Source: Casp-actino8 sp945862545 (lineage in GTDB: Bacteria > Actinomycetota > Acidimicrobiia > Acidimicrobiales > Ilumatobacteraceae). From it: a stretch of DNA of 26,799 nt. The stretch spans positions 1 through 26,799 of the forward strand of contig CAMAYS010000011.1 in NCBI GenBank assembly GCA_945862545.1. Reading direction: 5' to 3'. The stretch's first letter is position 1, and each line of letters opens with the position of its first letter. The translations under genes were made by a program, and so were the position numbers. Below, one piece after another: positions 7,312-14,997 of the stretch. The notes under the pieces are model-generated. The model did not search any database, was not told where the DNA came from, and saw only the letters and a program-made list of their open reading frames with translations.

Positions 7312-8991
7312 ATGTCATCTCCACAACAACCGCCGCGTTGTGCTGTCTTACACAGTCCCGCATGGTCTCTCATTGCAGCCATAGTTCACAACCCGCAGAT
7401 ATATGCCCCATCACAACCGTTGGCAGTCTTTGATGCGCAGCGAGTGTCTTGTTGTTCGCCCGCTGCCTGGAGCGAAGGTGTTCGTTTAGGTCAGCGCCGA
7501 CGCCAAGCCCAAGGAGCCTGCCCGCATGTGGTGATCGTCCCTCATGACCCTGAAAGAGATGCCCGATTATTTGAGCCAATAGTGCGTTCAGTCGGCACTT
7601 TGGTGCCGTTGATTGATGTAGCAACACCAGGATCATTGCTACTGGCCACGCGGGGCCCATCGCGATATGTCGGAGGTGATGATGCATTGGCCATTCGTCT
7701 GATTGCTCTGGCGACCGCTGGCGTGAAGGCCTTGGGGGAGTCTCTTGATATTGAGGCAGTGCTGTCAGCAGGTGGTGGCATGGGTGTCGGCATCGCCGAT
7801 GGTCGAATAGCAGCCACGCTGGCTGCTCGTTCAGCGGCTCATCGAGGGATGCCGATCGTGGTGCCAGGGGGAGCATCAGCCACGGCAAAATTCTTGGCTC
7901 CCTACGCAGTCAAAGTCTTGGTCTCAGTTGCTGGTTGTCCACCACAGTTGATTGATTTGTTGGAACGTCTCGGATTGCGTCAATTAGGCGATATCGCCGC
8001 CTTGTCACCGACACATCTTGTTGATCGTTTTGGATCCATCGGTTTGGTTTTGCATCGTTTGGCCAGTGGTACCGATGACACACCACCGGCAACCGTTCCG
8101 CCGCCAGCCGATCTTTCCATCACGCGAGTTTTTGATGACCCAATTTTGCAACTCGACATGCTCCTTTTCGCTGCTAAATCTCTGACTGATGAACTCGGAA
8201 CATATTTTCATGAGCGCGGCCAAATATGCACACGGATGCGCATTGAAGCCGACAGTGAACACGGCGAGACATCACACCGAGTGTGGTATCGCTCGCAAGG
8301 TATGCACTCGTCGACGATGTTGGATCGAGTGCGTTGGCAACTTGATGGTTGGATCAACGGCGCCGACCCACCATCGGCAGGCATCACGATGTTGCGCATC
8401 ACGCCAACTGAGATCAGATCTGACGCTGGTACCCAAGAAGGTTTTTGGGGAGGGCGATCGCAAGCCGATGAAACTGCAGCGCGGGCGATCACTCGCGTGA
8501 TTGGTTTTTTGGGTCCTCAGGGAGTCACTGTTGCGTCCTGGAATGGAGGTCGTGATCCGCGACAGGTCTACGACATGATTTCTGTGGCTGATTTGGGTTC
8601 AACTGCTGCTGCGGGTGAGCAACTCTTATTGCGCCCTCAAGATGATTCCTCGGCTGATCCCAATCTCTGGCCAGGCTCACTTCCTGCTCCTGCTCCAGCA
8701 GTCGTATTCCACGAAGCATTATCTGTTGCAGTCACGGATCAACGAGGTCACTCAGTATCAGTGAGTGGACGCGGGCTCGTTAGCGCGCCCCCAGCGACGT
8801 TGACTCTCAAGGGGGCCAATCATGAGGTTGTGGCTTGGGCGGGACCGTGGCCCATTGAAGAAAGATGGTGGGATGAGCGATCGCGTCGTGTTGCCCGATT
8901 TCAACTCGTCGTCCAAGTTCCTGATGGGCAACGGGCTTATCTTGTTGAAGTGTTCGCGGGAAATTGGTGGCTAACTGCTGAGTACGCCTAG
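7312..8991 (+). CDS. imuB: ImuB, catalytically inactive Y-family polymerase homologue
   Basis: ImuB is the hub of the mycobacterial-type mutasome: it binds the beta clamp and recruits ImuA' and DnaE2 for error-prone bypass. The 559-residue protein follows the Y-family layout but lacks the catalytic acids. The first acidic motif is replaced by LHSPAWS (residues 13-19) and the SxDE motif reads LIDVATPG (100-107). GPSRYVGG (115-122) and GGASATAKFLAPYAVKVL (187-203) match the fold. A probable clamp-binding motif QEGFWG is at 375-380, where the mycobacterial protein has QLPLWG. The C-terminal domain has VVAWAGPWPIEERWWD and ends LTAEY, as in ImuB. It is co-transcribed with imuA' and overlaps the converging regulator gene by 21 bases. 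Confidence 0.9.
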   Translation: MSSPQQPPRCAVLHSPAWSLIAAIVHNPQIYAPSQPLAVFDAQRVSCCSPAAWSEGVRLGQRRRQAQGACPHVVIVPHDPERDARLFEPIVRSVGTLVPLIDVATPGSLLLATRGPSRYVGGDDALAIRLIALATAGVKALGESLDIEAVLSAGGGMGVGIADGRIAATLAARSAAHRGMPIVVPGGASATAKFLAPYAVKVLVSVAGCPPQLIDLLERLGLRQLGDIAALSPTHLVDRFGSIGLVLHRLASGTDDTPPATVPPPADLSITRVFDDPILQLDMLLFAAKSLTDELGTYFHERGQICTRMRIEADSEHGETSHRVWYRSQGMHSSTMLDRVRWQLDGWINGADPPSAGITMLRITPTEIRSDAGTQEGFWGGRSQADETAARAITRVIGFLGPQGVTVASWNGGRDPRQVYDMISVADLGSTAAAGEQLLLRPQDDSSADPNLWPGSLPAPAPAVVFHEALSVAVTDQRGHSVSVSGRGLVSAPPATLTLKGANHEVVAWAGPWPIEERWWDERSRRVARFQLVVQVPDGQRAYLVEVFAGNWWLTAEYA

Positions 8992-9765
8992 CGATCTATT
9001 TTGCATCTGAAGCGTGCGCGATGAGGCCAGATCATGGACTGCTAATTGCAATAAGTCATCGGTGAGACGAAATCCGATACCGCGCACAGTATGCATAAAC
9101 CGCAACTCGGGGGCTCGCTCATTGAGTTTGCGGCGAAGATTTGAGAGGTGTACATCAACAATGTGAGTGTCACCGACCCAAGTTGGTCCCCAGACTGTTT
9201 TCACAAGTTCGTTGCGACTACATACCTCAAGCGGACGCCGGCACAGTTGGACAAATAACTCAAACTCCAGTCGAGTGCTGGCGATGGGGAAGTGGTTGAC
9301 CGTCATTTCGCGACGAGCTAAATCAATGATCAAGGGACCGAAATATAAATGTGTTGCTTCATTCAATGAAAGAGTTGGATGGAGAAATTCGCGTGAGCGT
9401 CTCATCAACACCTGACACCGCACTGCTACTTCTTCGGGAGCGACACCCATGGGCAACGCTTCATCGGCTCCATGGCGCAAAATGGTGATGCGCTCGGTAT
9501 GAGTGTTGGCGCCGATAACGATGACATAGATTTCGTTGCAGCGTCGCACCTGGAGCATCAAGGCACTGACCACAGGAAAAAGATCGATGGCATCGCTGAT
9601 CATGAGCAGGGGACGGAATGAGTGGAGTAAAACTTCGCTCACAGCATGATCATCTGTTGAGCGCACTGTGTAGCCAATGCGCTGCAGGGCAGCCTCGACC
9701 GAGCGTCGATCGGGGGTATGGCGCAGAGTCACCAGCGCTCGGGGCATCCCAACAAAAGTCATCAT
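8971..9765 (-). CDS. OmpR/PhoB-type response regulator with degenerate receiver
   Basis: This is a DNA-binding regulator. The open frame runs up to 9945, but the extra 60 residues look non-homologous, so I place the start at ATG 9765 (or the adjacent ATG 9762), giving 264 residues. Residues about 9-125 have the outline of a receiver. The phosphoacceptor may be Asp58 (LLMISDAI), but the N-terminal acidic pair is Arg-His and the conserved Lys after strand 5 is Met106 (ALPMG). Residues about 140-235 are a well-kept winged helix: FELFVQLCRRPLEVCSRNEL, HIVDVHLSNLRRKL, and TVRGIGFRL. A 30-residue tail follows. No histidine kinase is next to it. It may act without phosphorylation. Confidence 0.85.
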   Translation of the reverse strand: MMTFVGMPRALVTLRHTPDRRSVEAALQRIGYTVRSTDDHAVSEVLLHSFRPLLMISDAIDLFPVVSALMLQVRRCNEIYVIVIGANTHTERITILRHGADEALPMGVAPEEVAVRCQVLMRRSREFLHPTLSLNEATHLYFGPLIIDLARREMTVNHFPIASTRLEFELFVQLCRRPLEVCSRNELVKTVWGPTWVGDTHIVDVHLSNLRRKLNERAPELRFMHTVRGIGFRLTDDLLQLAVHDLASSRTLQMQNRSLGVLSS

Positions 9766-9952
9766 AAGTCTCGTTTCTTTGGTGGAGCGACCAAAACATG
9801 GGCGCTGATTGCTGTTATTCGTTCCGAGGTGGGAACAAGCAATCCATCGCATCTTTCTGCAGATTTTTTTGGTGAAATGAGAAACTTGTGGATACCTTGA
9901 CGAAAATTGCGTAGAAACCGAGGACTCGCCCGCAAATGGAACCACTCATAGG

Positions 9953-9976
9953 CATCTAGTCATGCTTGACTAGATG
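9953..9976. promoter_or_regulatory. perfect inverted repeat, candidate operator
   Basis: Arms CATCTAGTCA (9953-9962) and TGACTAGATG (9967-9976) are perfect reverse complements around TGCT. The right arm contains the -35 of the downstream promoter. No T-run follows, so it is an operator candidate rather than a terminator. The remainder of the roughly 240-base gap between the regulator gene and 10005 holds only a weak hairpin (GTTCC 9821-9825 / GGAAC 9832-9836). Confidence 0.65.
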
Positions 9977-9994
9977 TACTGAGACCACTATCAG
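9966..9994 (+). promoter_or_regulatory. sigma-70-type promoter of the PLP enzyme gene
   Basis: TTGACT (9966-9971) and TATCAG (9989-9994) are separated by 17 bases. Transcription would start about 3-5 bases before the ATG at 10005, giving an almost leaderless mRNA. The -35 lies inside the inverted repeat. Confidence 0.6.
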
Positions 9995-10004
9995 AAATTG
10001 ATTT

Positions 10005-11183
10005 ATGTCCACATCCGATAATCCCAACTTGGCAGATCTTCAGCCCGAAACCTTGGCTGTCCGTGGCGGTCGCCCGGATGGTCAATTGTCATTGGCCCCT
10101 GTTCTGTGGGCTTCAACAACGTACGAGATGGGAACCCTTGAAGAAGGTCGTCAGTTGGCCCACTCGACGCAGGCCAAAAAGTTCTACAGTCGCCATGGAA
10201 ACCCCACGGTCAACGCCTTTGAAAGTGCTGTCGCTGAACTTGAAGGCGCACAAGCAGCCCGAGCATATGCCTCGGGTATGGGCGCCATCGCTGGAATTGT
10301 TTTAGGTCTGTGTTCCAAAGGCGATCACATCGTGGCCCAAAAACAGTTGTACGGCGGCACTATGCAATTACTTGCGGGAGTCTGTCCGCGCTTTGGCATT
10401 GATGTCACATTTGTTGATGGGACTGCCCCTGGCGCATTTAGTGAAGCCATCATTCCTGGGCGCACGATGTTGGTATTCGCGGAAACACCGGCGAATCCAT
10501 TACTTGATCTCGTTGATTTAGATGAACTCGGTGCCATCGCCGGTCCGATCACTGTTGTTGATGCCACGTTGGCAACGCCACTTGGAGTGCGTCCGCTTGA
10601 TTACGGCGTGAACTTGGTCGTGCATTCGGCGACTAAGGCCATGGCTGGCCACAACGATGCCACTTTGGGCGTCGTTTCCGGTGAACGTGATCTGATTGAC
10701 GCTCTCTGGGGATTCGCCGTTTTGCAAGGTGCTTGCGCCTCACCCTTCGACGCCCTGAACGGTCTGCGCGGTCTGCGCACATTGGCTCCGCGGTTGCGCC
10801 AACAAGGAGCGACGGCAGTCGCCGTTGGTCGGGCTCTTGAATCTCACCCTGCAGTGAATTGGGTGCGTCATCCCGGCCTTGAATCTCACCCGCAATTCGC
10901 CCTAGGTCAGCGTCAATACCGGATGCATGGCGGTGTTCTTTCGTTTGATCTCACAGGAGGTGTAGAGGCTGGGTCTACATTCGTAAGCGCGGTGAAACTT
11001 TGTCGCCCAGCGACTTCCTTGGGCGGCCCCGAGACACTGGTGACCCATCCAGCGTCAACGACACACGCTGGAATGACCTCAGAAGAAATGTCAGACTGCG
11101 GAATCACCGTCGGGACCGTTCGTCTGAGTTGTGGGCTCGAACATGTCGATGACATTATTGCCGACATTTTGCAGGCTTTGTAA
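10005..11183 (+). CDS. Cys/Met metabolism PLP-dependent enzyme (trans-sulfuration family)
   Basis: This cytoplasmic enzyme acts in sulfur amino-acid metabolism as a cystathionine gamma-synthase, cystathionine gamma-lyase, methionine gamma-lyase or O-acetylhomoserine sulfhydrylase. The 392-residue protein has YSRHGNPTVN (Tyr61 and Arg63 contact the neighbouring subunit's PLP), SGMGAI, QLYGGT (Tyr116), ETPANPLLDLVDL, VVDATLATPLGVRPLDYG, and VVHSATKAMAGHND with the PLP-binding Lys211. The C-terminal SLGGPETLVTHPASTTHAGM is typical. Which reaction it catalyses cannot be decided from these motifs. It is a single gene, with a strong promoter and a candidate operator before it. Confidence 0.9.
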   Translation: MSTSDNPNLADLQPETLAVRGGRPDGQLSLAPVLWASTTYEMGTLEEGRQLAHSTQAKKFYSRHGNPTVNAFESAVAELEGAQAARAYASGMGAIAGIVLGLCSKGDHIVAQKQLYGGTMQLLAGVCPRFGIDVTFVDGTAPGAFSEAIIPGRTMLVFAETPANPLLDLVDLDELGAIAGPITVVDATLATPLGVRPLDYGVNLVVHSATKAMAGHNDATLGVVSGERDLIDALWGFAVLQGACASPFDALNGLRGLRTLAPRLRQQGATAVAVGRALESHPAVNWVRHPGLESHPQFALGQRQYRMHGGVLSFDLTGGVEAGSTFVSAVKLCRPATSLGGPETLVTHPASTTHAGMTSEEMSDCGITVGTVRLSCGLEHVDDIIADILQAL

Positions 11184-11227
11184 CAGATTTTTACCTTCTT
11201 GACGCTGTGAGTGAAAAGAGTTGCGAC

Positions 11228-11233
11228 TAAGTT
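11228..11233 (+). promoter_or_regulatory. -10 element of the small membrane gene pair
   Basis: TAAGTT lies 6 bases before the ATG at 11240 and no Shine-Dalgarno is present. The following bases TGTCATATG are identical to those at 5042-5050. Confidence 0.55.
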
Positions 11234-11239
11234 TGTCAT

Positions 11240-11446
11240 ATGAAAAGAAAACTTCAGCCCGAAACAATTTTTAAAATCGCTCTTATCTTGGCTGCAGCAG
11301 CCAGCTTTGTGTTCAGTATCAGCTTGTACTTCAGCGCCGAAGAAACCGACATCGCTGGTCGCCTCAACGGCATCTACGTCGGCATCTGGGTCCCTTCAAT
11401 TTTAGCCCTTGGATCATTTATCGTTGGAGGAAAGAAACAATCATGA
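11240..11446 (+). CDS. small membrane protein, unknown function
   Basis: I do not recognise this 68-residue protein. It has a basic start (MKRKLQPE), a hydrophobic segment at about residues 10-31, a short polar part containing EETD and a GRLNG turn, and a second hydrophobic segment at about residues 45-63 (GIYVGIWVPSILALGSFIVGG), ending KKQS. Two transmembrane helices with both ends in the cytoplasm fit the charge pattern. The leaderless-type promoter and the ATGA overlap with the next gene argue that it is a real gene and the first of a pair. Confidence 0.65.
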   Translation: MKRKLQPETIFKIALILAAAASFVFSISLYFSAEETDIAGRLNGIYVGIWVPSILALGSFIVGGKKQS

Positions 11447-11559
11447 ATGAAACCGCAGTATTCGTTTTCGGTGGAGCCGTGAGTCTGATTGTCGCTAGTG
11501 GATCATTTCTCTACGGCACGATTGCCCTGCGCAAGTGGTACTCAAAGTCTGGCGAATAG
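11443..11559 (+). CDS. tiny membrane protein, unknown function
   Basis: A 38-residue open frame begins at the ATG that overlaps the stop of the previous gene (ATGA). It reads MNETAVFVFGG, then a hydrophobic stretch to about residue 29, then the basic end LRKWYSKSGE: one transmembrane helix with a positively charged C-terminus. GGAGG at 11425-11429 is some distance upstream, so coupling to the first gene is the likelier way it is translated. Function unknown. Confidence 0.5.
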   Translation: MNETAVFVFGGAVSLIVASGSFLYGTIALRKWYSKSGE

Positions 11560-11572
11560 TTAGTCTCAGATT

Positions 11573-14311
11573 TTAAACGATGTATGGATCTTGCCGAGAG
11601 GGTTTGATGTCGTACTTGGCAATGGCTTGCTGAACAATGTCGGGGCTCACTGCTCCAGATTGTGCGAGTGCTGCTAGAACGGCGACAACGATATTGGGCA
11701 TATCAATTTCAAAGTGGGAACGTAGTGCGTCGCGCGTATCGCTGCGCCCCATGCCATCAGTTCCGAGTGCTGTAAATGAACGTCCTGGTACGAAACGAGC
11801 AATCTGTTCAGGGACAATTTTCATAAAGTCGCTGACGGCGATCACTGGATCGCTGCACCCGCTTAAGAGCGCTGTCACTCGCGCCACCTTGGGCGGATGA
11901 CTGGGGTGAAGGCGGTTATGGCGTTCGACTGCTAAGGCGTCTTCGCGCAATGTCTTATACGACGTTGCCGACCACAGATCAACACCGACATTGAAGCACG
12001 CCCGCAGTTCTTCGGCGGCCGCAATCGCAGCGCCCTGAGCCGAACCGCTGAACAAAATTGTGGAGCGGTGTTTGACGTCGGGTCCACTTGGTGCGGCCAG
12101 CCATTGATACAAACCAGAAACGATGTCGGCGTCTGTCACTCCTGCTGGACGCGCCGGCATTGGGTAATTCTCGTTGTACAACGTGAGGTAATAGAAAACG
12201 TCGGGAGCAGTTTCGCCGTTGGGTCCCTGAGCGCCGCCGTACATACGACTCAAACCATGTTTGACGAGGGCTCCAACTTCATAGGCAAACGCTGGGTCAT
12301 AGGACTGGCAGGCGGGAACTGTTGAAGCCAAAACCAAGCTATGTCCATCTTGATGTTGTAATCCTTCGCCCATCAAAGTGGTTCGACCTGCGGTTGCACC
12401 CAACAAGAATCCGCGTGTGCGTGCGTCGGCGGCTTGCCAGATCAAATCACCAACGCGCTGAAAACCAAACATCGAATAAAATGTGTAGAACGGCACCGTC
12501 GGCACACCGCGTGTGGCGTATGACGTACCTGATGCAATGAAACTACTCATTGCGCCGGCTTCAGTGATGCCTTCCTCCAAAATCTGTCCATCGGTCGCCT
12601 CTGCGTATGAGAGCAACATGTCGTGATCAACAGGTTCGTACTTCTGACCCTGCGAGGCGTAGATTTTGAATTCTCGAAATAGTGAGTCCATGCCAAATGT
12701 GCGGGCTTCGTCGGGAATAATCGGCACCACACGCGATCCAAACTTTTCGTCTCGCGCTAAATTCCGCAACATTCGGGTGAAACTCATCGTGGTACTGACT
12801 GCTTGCCCGCCAGACCCAGCATCAAATTCAGTGAAGACGCTGTCTGCTGGCAATTCAAGTGGGCGACGATCGCGAATAATTCGCTTGGGAAGCGAACCAC
12901 CCAATCCACGGCGACGTTCCATGAGGTACTGATATTCAATCGAACCTTCTCTTGGACGGAAGTAGGGAGGCATATCGCCCTGCAAGGCTGAGTCTGGTAT
13001 TTCTTCGTTGAGGTGCAGGCGATCGCGCAATAAACGAATTTGTTCAGCATTCATTTTTTTGATTTGATGTGTTGCGTTACGACCTTCAATATCGGGACCT
13101 AAAGTCCAACCCTTAACGGTCTTACATAAAATCGCCGTCGGGCGTCCACTCCCTAAGTTTTGTGCTGCAGCGCGATAAGCGGCGTATAACTTGCGGTAAT
13201 CGTGACCACCGCGCGGCAATGTGCTGAGTTCATCATCGCTGAGGTGGGCCACCATTTGACGCAAACGCGGGTCAGGTCCAAAGAAGTTTTCGCGAATGTA
13301 GTTGCCACTCTCAATCGTGTATCGCTGAAATTCTCCATCAACGGTTGCGTTCATTTGATTCAGTAACACGCCGTCGTCGTCTTGGGCCAAAAGATTGTCC
13401 CATTTGGAACCCCAAATAACCTTGATGACATTCCATCCGGCACCGCGAAATACTGCTTCAAGTTCCTGAATGATTTTGCCGTTACCGCGTACTGGTCCAT
13501 CAAGCCGTTGCAGGTTGCAGTTCACAACGAAGACCAAATTGTCTAGTTGTTCGCGTGCTGCCAACGACAATGCTCCGAGAGTTTCTGGTTCGTCGGTTTC
13601 GCCGTCTCCGAGATACGCCCAAACTCGACTATTGCTGGTGTCGTCAATATGGCGATTCATCAAATAGCGATTGAAACGGGCGTGGTAGATGGCGCTGATC
13701 GGGCCAAGTCCCATGCTCACCGTTGGGAACTCCCAAAATTCGGGCATCAGCCGCGGATGGGGGTAACTCGAAAGTCCTTGACCAGGTCGAGCAATTTCGC
13801 GGCGGAAATGATCAAGATCGTTCTCACTCAGACGACCTTCTAAAAATGCTCGCGCGTAAATTCCTGGCGCTGCGTGACCTTGAAAATATATGTGATCGCC
13901 TGCATTGCCGTCGTCCTTGCCACGAAAGAAATGATTGAAACCAATCTCGTACAAACTTGCCGAACTGGCAAAGGTTGAAAGATGTCCGCCGATTCCTTCG
14001 GCATTTTTATTAGCGCGCACAACCATGGCAGCGGCGTTCCAACGGATGAAGGCGCGAATGCGACGCTCAATATGTTCGTCACCTGGGAACCATGGTTCGT
14101 GGTCGCGTGGAATGGTGTTGACGTAAGGCGTGGAAACGGTAGCGGGAAAACTCACTTGACTTTGTTGTGCCTTTTCCAGCAATCGAGATAAGAGATAGCG
14201 GGCACGCACTTTTCCGTGCACATTGATGACCGAGTCCAGTGAATCGAGCCACTCTTGAGTTTCGCTGGGGTCGGTATCTGGAAGTTGGTGCATGGAACCG
14301 TCAAACAGCAT
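11573..14311 (-). CDS. aceE: pyruvate dehydrogenase E1 component, homodimeric type
   Basis: AceE decarboxylates pyruvate with thiamine diphosphate and passes the acetyl group to the E2 lipoyl domain of the pyruvate dehydrogenase complex. The 912-residue protein is of the single-chain type used by actinobacteria and gammaproteobacteria. It has GGHLSTFASSASLYEIGFNH, YFQGHAAPGIYARAFLEGRL (positions 142-161), the thiamine-binding GDGETDEPE starting at 235 and ending NCN at 264-266, and a late FYTFYSMFGFQRVGDLIWQ segment. The N-terminal DTDPSETQEWLDSLD matches actinobacterial AceE and supports the ATG at 14311. No gene for E2 or E3 is adjacent. It is divergent from rnhA, with 73 bases between starts. 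Confidence 0.97.
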   Translation of the reverse strand: MLFDGSMHQLPDTDPSETQEWLDSLDSVINVHGKVRARYLLSRLLEKAQQSQVSFPATVSTPYVNTIPRDHEPWFPGDEHIERRIRAFIRWNAAAMVVRANKNAEGIGGHLSTFASSASLYEIGFNHFFRGKDDGNAGDHIYFQGHAAPGIYARAFLEGRLSENDLDHFRREIARPGQGLSSYPHPRLMPEFWEFPTVSMGLGPISAIYHARFNRYLMNRHIDDTSNSRVWAYLGDGETDEPETLGALSLAAREQLDNLVFVVNCNLQRLDGPVRGNGKIIQELEAVFRGAGWNVIKVIWGSKWDNLLAQDDDGVLLNQMNATVDGEFQRYTIESGNYIRENFFGPDPRLRQMVAHLSDDELSTLPRGGHDYRKLYAAYRAAAQNLGSGRPTAILCKTVKGWTLGPDIEGRNATHQIKKMNAEQIRLLRDRLHLNEEIPDSALQGDMPPYFRPREGSIEYQYLMERRRGLGGSLPKRIIRDRRPLELPADSVFTEFDAGSGGQAVSTTMSFTRMLRNLARDEKFGSRVVPIIPDEARTFGMDSLFREFKIYASQGQKYEPVDHDMLLSYAEATDGQILEEGITEAGAMSSFIASGTSYATRGVPTVPFYTFYSMFGFQRVGDLIWQAADARTRGFLLGATAGRTTLMGEGLQHQDGHSLVLASTVPACQSYDPAFAYEVGALVKHGLSRMYGGAQGPNGETAPDVFYYLTLYNENYPMPARPAGVTDADIVSGLYQWLAAPSGPDVKHRSTILFSGSAQGAAIAAAEELRACFNVGVDLWSATSYKTLREDALAVERHNRLHPSHPPKVARVTALLSGCSDPVIAVSDFMKIVPEQIARFVPGRSFTALGTDGMGRSDTRDALRSHFEIDMPNIVVAVLAALAQSGAVSPDIVQQAIAKYDIKPSRQDPYIV

Positions 14312-14372
14312 GCTGTCAGTCTCGCAGAGTTACCGATTGGTAGTCACCGCAATCCGTGTTTGAGTGTGAGAA

Positions 14373-14378
14373 TATGGT
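14373..14378 (+). promoter_or_regulatory. -10 element of rnhA, leaderless type
   Basis: TATGGT lies 6 bases before the ATG at 14385 and there is no Shine-Dalgarno. The region is shared with the divergent aceE. Confidence 0.6.
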
Positions 14379-14384
14379 CGGCTT

Positions 14385-14870
14385 ATGAGTTCATCACCTG
14401 GGTTTCCCACACAGTCAGACTCGTTACTTGTGTATACCGATGGGGCTTGCAGCGGCAACCCTGGCCCAGGTGGCTGGGCGTGGGCCTTGGCTCCGAATGG
14501 TGCACGCCATGATTCTGGTGGCGAGAGCGGGACGACCAATCAACGCATGGAACTGATGGCGGCGATGGAGGCGATACGCGTCAATGCCCCAATCGCAGAT
14601 GCGGAAATGAAGCACTTGGTCATCGTCAGTGATTCGACCTATGTCGTGAAGTGTTTCAACGACCGATGGTGGGTGCGCTGGAAAGCCAATGGTTGGCGCA
14701 ATGCGAAGAAAGAACCCGTTGCCAATACTGATTTGTGGAAGCCAATGATTGCTATGTACGAAGCTTTGGATCCGGCGAAGAGGCCCAGTTTTCAATGGGT
14801 GAAAGGTCACAGCGGGGACCCCATGAATGACCTAGTAGATGAGTTGGCAGTACGGGCTTGTCGCCCCTGA
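14385..14870 (+). CDS. rnhA: ribonuclease HI
   Basis: RNase HI degrades RNA in RNA-DNA hybrids such as R-loops and Okazaki primers. The 161-residue protein has LVYTDGACSGNPGPGGWAW with Asp19, TNQRMELMAAMEAI with Glu56, IVSDSTYVVKCF with Asp83, and WVKGHSGDPMNDLVDELA with His142 and Asp152, a complete catalytic set. The segment RWKANGWRNAKKEPVANTDL is the usual substrate-handle region. Length is normal. It stands alone between divergent aceE and the SpoIID-domain gene. With rnhB, the window encodes both main RNase H types. Confidence 0.96.
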   Translation: MSSSPGFPTQSDSLLVYTDGACSGNPGPGGWAWALAPNGARHDSGGESGTTNQRMELMAAMEAIRVNAPIADAEMKHLVIVSDSTYVVKCFNDRWWVRWKANGWRNAKKEPVANTDLWKPMIAMYEALDPAKRPSFQWVKGHSGDPMNDLVDELAVRACRP

Positions 14871-14997
14871 GCAGGTCTTTTGTAGTTGCTGACGGGACAA
14901 ATTCAGTAGAAACGAGTACGGTGCGAGATACCTGAAAAGGTCCACTGCGAACCCTGAAATCGCTTTAGGAACCCGTTTTTTGGACCGATAACTCTAG

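Noticed and set aside
9855..9872. TCTGCAGA followed by a T-run, resembling a terminator.
   Set aside because: The palindrome has no loop to form a hairpin, and no plus-strand gene ends there.
9766..9945. N-terminal 60-residue extension of the response-regulator frame.
   Set aside because: It adds a polar, cysteine-containing segment before the receiver that matches nothing in OmpR-type regulators. ATG 9765 fits the usual domain start.
12322..13050. Many open frames on both strands inside aceE, argJ, lysS and the acyl-CoA dehydrogenase gene.
   Set aside because: They are out-of-frame shadows of well-identified genes, with no start signals or recognisable domains.
14871..14997. Possible riboswitch before the SpoIID-domain gene, since cell-wall hydrolase genes in actinobacteria can have c-di-AMP riboswitches.
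   Set aside because: The gap is only 127 bases and I could not find the conserved riboswitch core; only a 5-bp GGTCC/GGACC pairing is visible.
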